DNA of 64,000 nucleotides from NCBI GenBank assembly GCA_024275135.1, contig JAJRZS010000003.1, positions 1-64,000 on the forward strand. The letters run 5' to 3'. This DNA is from Planctomycetota bacterium. Its GTDB lineage: Bacteria; Planctomycetota; UBA1135. Positions 63,403-64,000 of the stretch are shown here, piece by piece (position 1 is the stretch's first letter; every line of letters begins with the position of its first letter). The notes beneath the pieces are model-generated. The model saw only the letters and a program-made list of their open reading frames with translations, had not been told where the DNA came from and searched no databases. A program made the translations under genes and the position numbers.

Positions 63403-63988
63403 ACATCCATCCACTCCGCCCCTTCAAGAGGAAGACATTCTGCTTGATCATAATTACGACGGGATTCAGGAATTCGACAATCCTCTTCCCGGTTGGTGGA
63501 AGGCCATTTTCTTGGGTACCATTTTGTTTGCCGTGCCCTACACCTGGTGGTATCACTTTGCTGAGGGCAATTCCATTTACGATCAGTACGAGGCCGATGT
63601 CGCCGCCCAGGAAGCTAGGGAAGCTGCGCAGCCTCAACTTGAGACCGATGCCAAAGGTTTGCTAGTCCTAATGCAAGACGATACCCATCTGGCTCGCGGA
63701 AAGGCCACCTTCTCCACAATTTGCTTGGCCTGCCATGCTGCAGATGGGGGGGGAGTGCCTGGCCTTGGGCCAAACCTTTGCGATGACTTTTGGAAGAATG
63801 TGAAAGTCATTGAGGATATTCCCAACATTATCCGCAATGGTGTTCCTGGCACTGCCATGGCACCCCAAGTGAGTTTAAGTCCAAATCAGGTTGCTGATGT
63901 GGCGGCTTATGTAGCAAGTTTGCGCGGAACCACACCAGCGAATCCCAAAGAACCTGAGGGAGAAAAAATTGCTCCCTGGGGAAATTAG
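63395..63988 (+). CDS. ccoP: Mono-haem CcoP subunit of cbb3 oxidase
   Basis: A 197-residue membrane-bound cytochrome c. The N-terminal CcoP signature HNYDGIQEFDNPLPGWWKAIFLG precedes a transmembrane helix; the periplasmic domain has one haem site CLACH and the axial Met region in GTAMAPQVSLS. Typical CcoP has two haem domains and about 300 residues, so this is a short form. The ATG 63395 stands behind GAGGAGG. The in-frame start 63320 falls inside the ccoQ-like gene. Confidence 0.92.
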   Translation: MSEHPSTPPLQEEDILLDHNYDGIQEFDNPLPGWWKAIFLGTILFAVPYTWWYHFAEGNSIYDQYEADVAAQEAREAAQPQLETDAKGLLVLMQDDTHLARGKATFSTICLACHAADGGGVPGLGPNLCDDFWKNVKVIEDIPNIIRNGVPGTAMAPQVSLSPNQVADVAAYVASLRGTTPANPKEPEGEKIAPWGN

Positions 63989-64000
63989 CTTTTGGAAAAA

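Overview
The window is a dense bacterial chromosome segment. GC is mid-50s by eye, coding density is above 90 %, and no stretch over about 300 bases lacks a gene. I see no phage, insertion sequence, CRISPR array or rRNA. The gene mix suggests a Planctomycetota-like, aerobic, Gram-negative-type heterotroph. It includes secreted PKD-repeat subtilase, several sulfatase-fold proteins, gluzincin-like secreted peptidases, an arsenosugar gene set, a fused CcoN-CcoO oxidase and many lipoproteins. Shine-Dalgarno sites are weak at many genes, and TTG/GTG starts are common. The phylum is an inference from gene content only.

Layout. 1-9.7 kb: a truncated secreted subtilase with PKD domains, pgk and gap (glycolysis, minus strand), tilS, a large secreted metallopeptidase broken by one frameshift, and a membrane-anchored trypsin-like protease. 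9.7-14.8 kb: ribBA, then an operon of ECF sigma factor, anti-sigma-like protein, small membrane-anchored helical protein, a PilM/GspL-like protein and a short partner that carries a second frameshift. 14.8-21.3 kb: an arsenosugar biosynthesis cluster with two glycosyltransferases (TIGR04282 and TIGR04283 types), a DUF547 protein, ArsM-type methyltransferase, ArsS radical SAM enzyme, VTT membrane protein and a mercuric-reductase-like flavoprotein. 21.3-26 kb: exported N4-glycosylasparaginase and a hydantoinase/oxoprolinase A-B pair, closed by a strong hairpin.

26-41 kb: NYN-domain protein, DEDDh exonuclease, queuosine-precursor transporter, a set of secreted proteins including two PpiC-type foldases, an MsbA-like ABC exporter, ispD-ispF, ruvC, a ComEA-like HhH protein, nadC, a VanZ-like protein, purB, and a cysteine/methionine-rich repeat lipoprotein. 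41-54 kb: TIM-barrel protein, NrnA-like phosphoesterase, tRNA-Gly with its own promoter and terminator, ferredoxin, plsY-gpsA (phospholipid backbone), an M3 oligopeptidase, a sulfatase-fold lipoprotein, TonB-like protein, glyS, ptsI and a four-repeat Myb/SANT-like protein. 54-64 kb: polytopic GT-C-like protein, a membrane-anchored sulfatase-fold protein, a VWA lipoprotein, an MDR oxidoreductase and a cbb3 oxidase operon (ccoNO fusion, ccoQ-like, mono-haem ccoP).

Gene packing is extreme. Twelve same-strand junctions are 4-nt ATGA overlaps, and three convergent pairs share 4-nt overlapping stop codons. Both frameshifts sit in short A/T homopolymers and each is repaired by adding one base, so sequence error is as likely as real gene decay.
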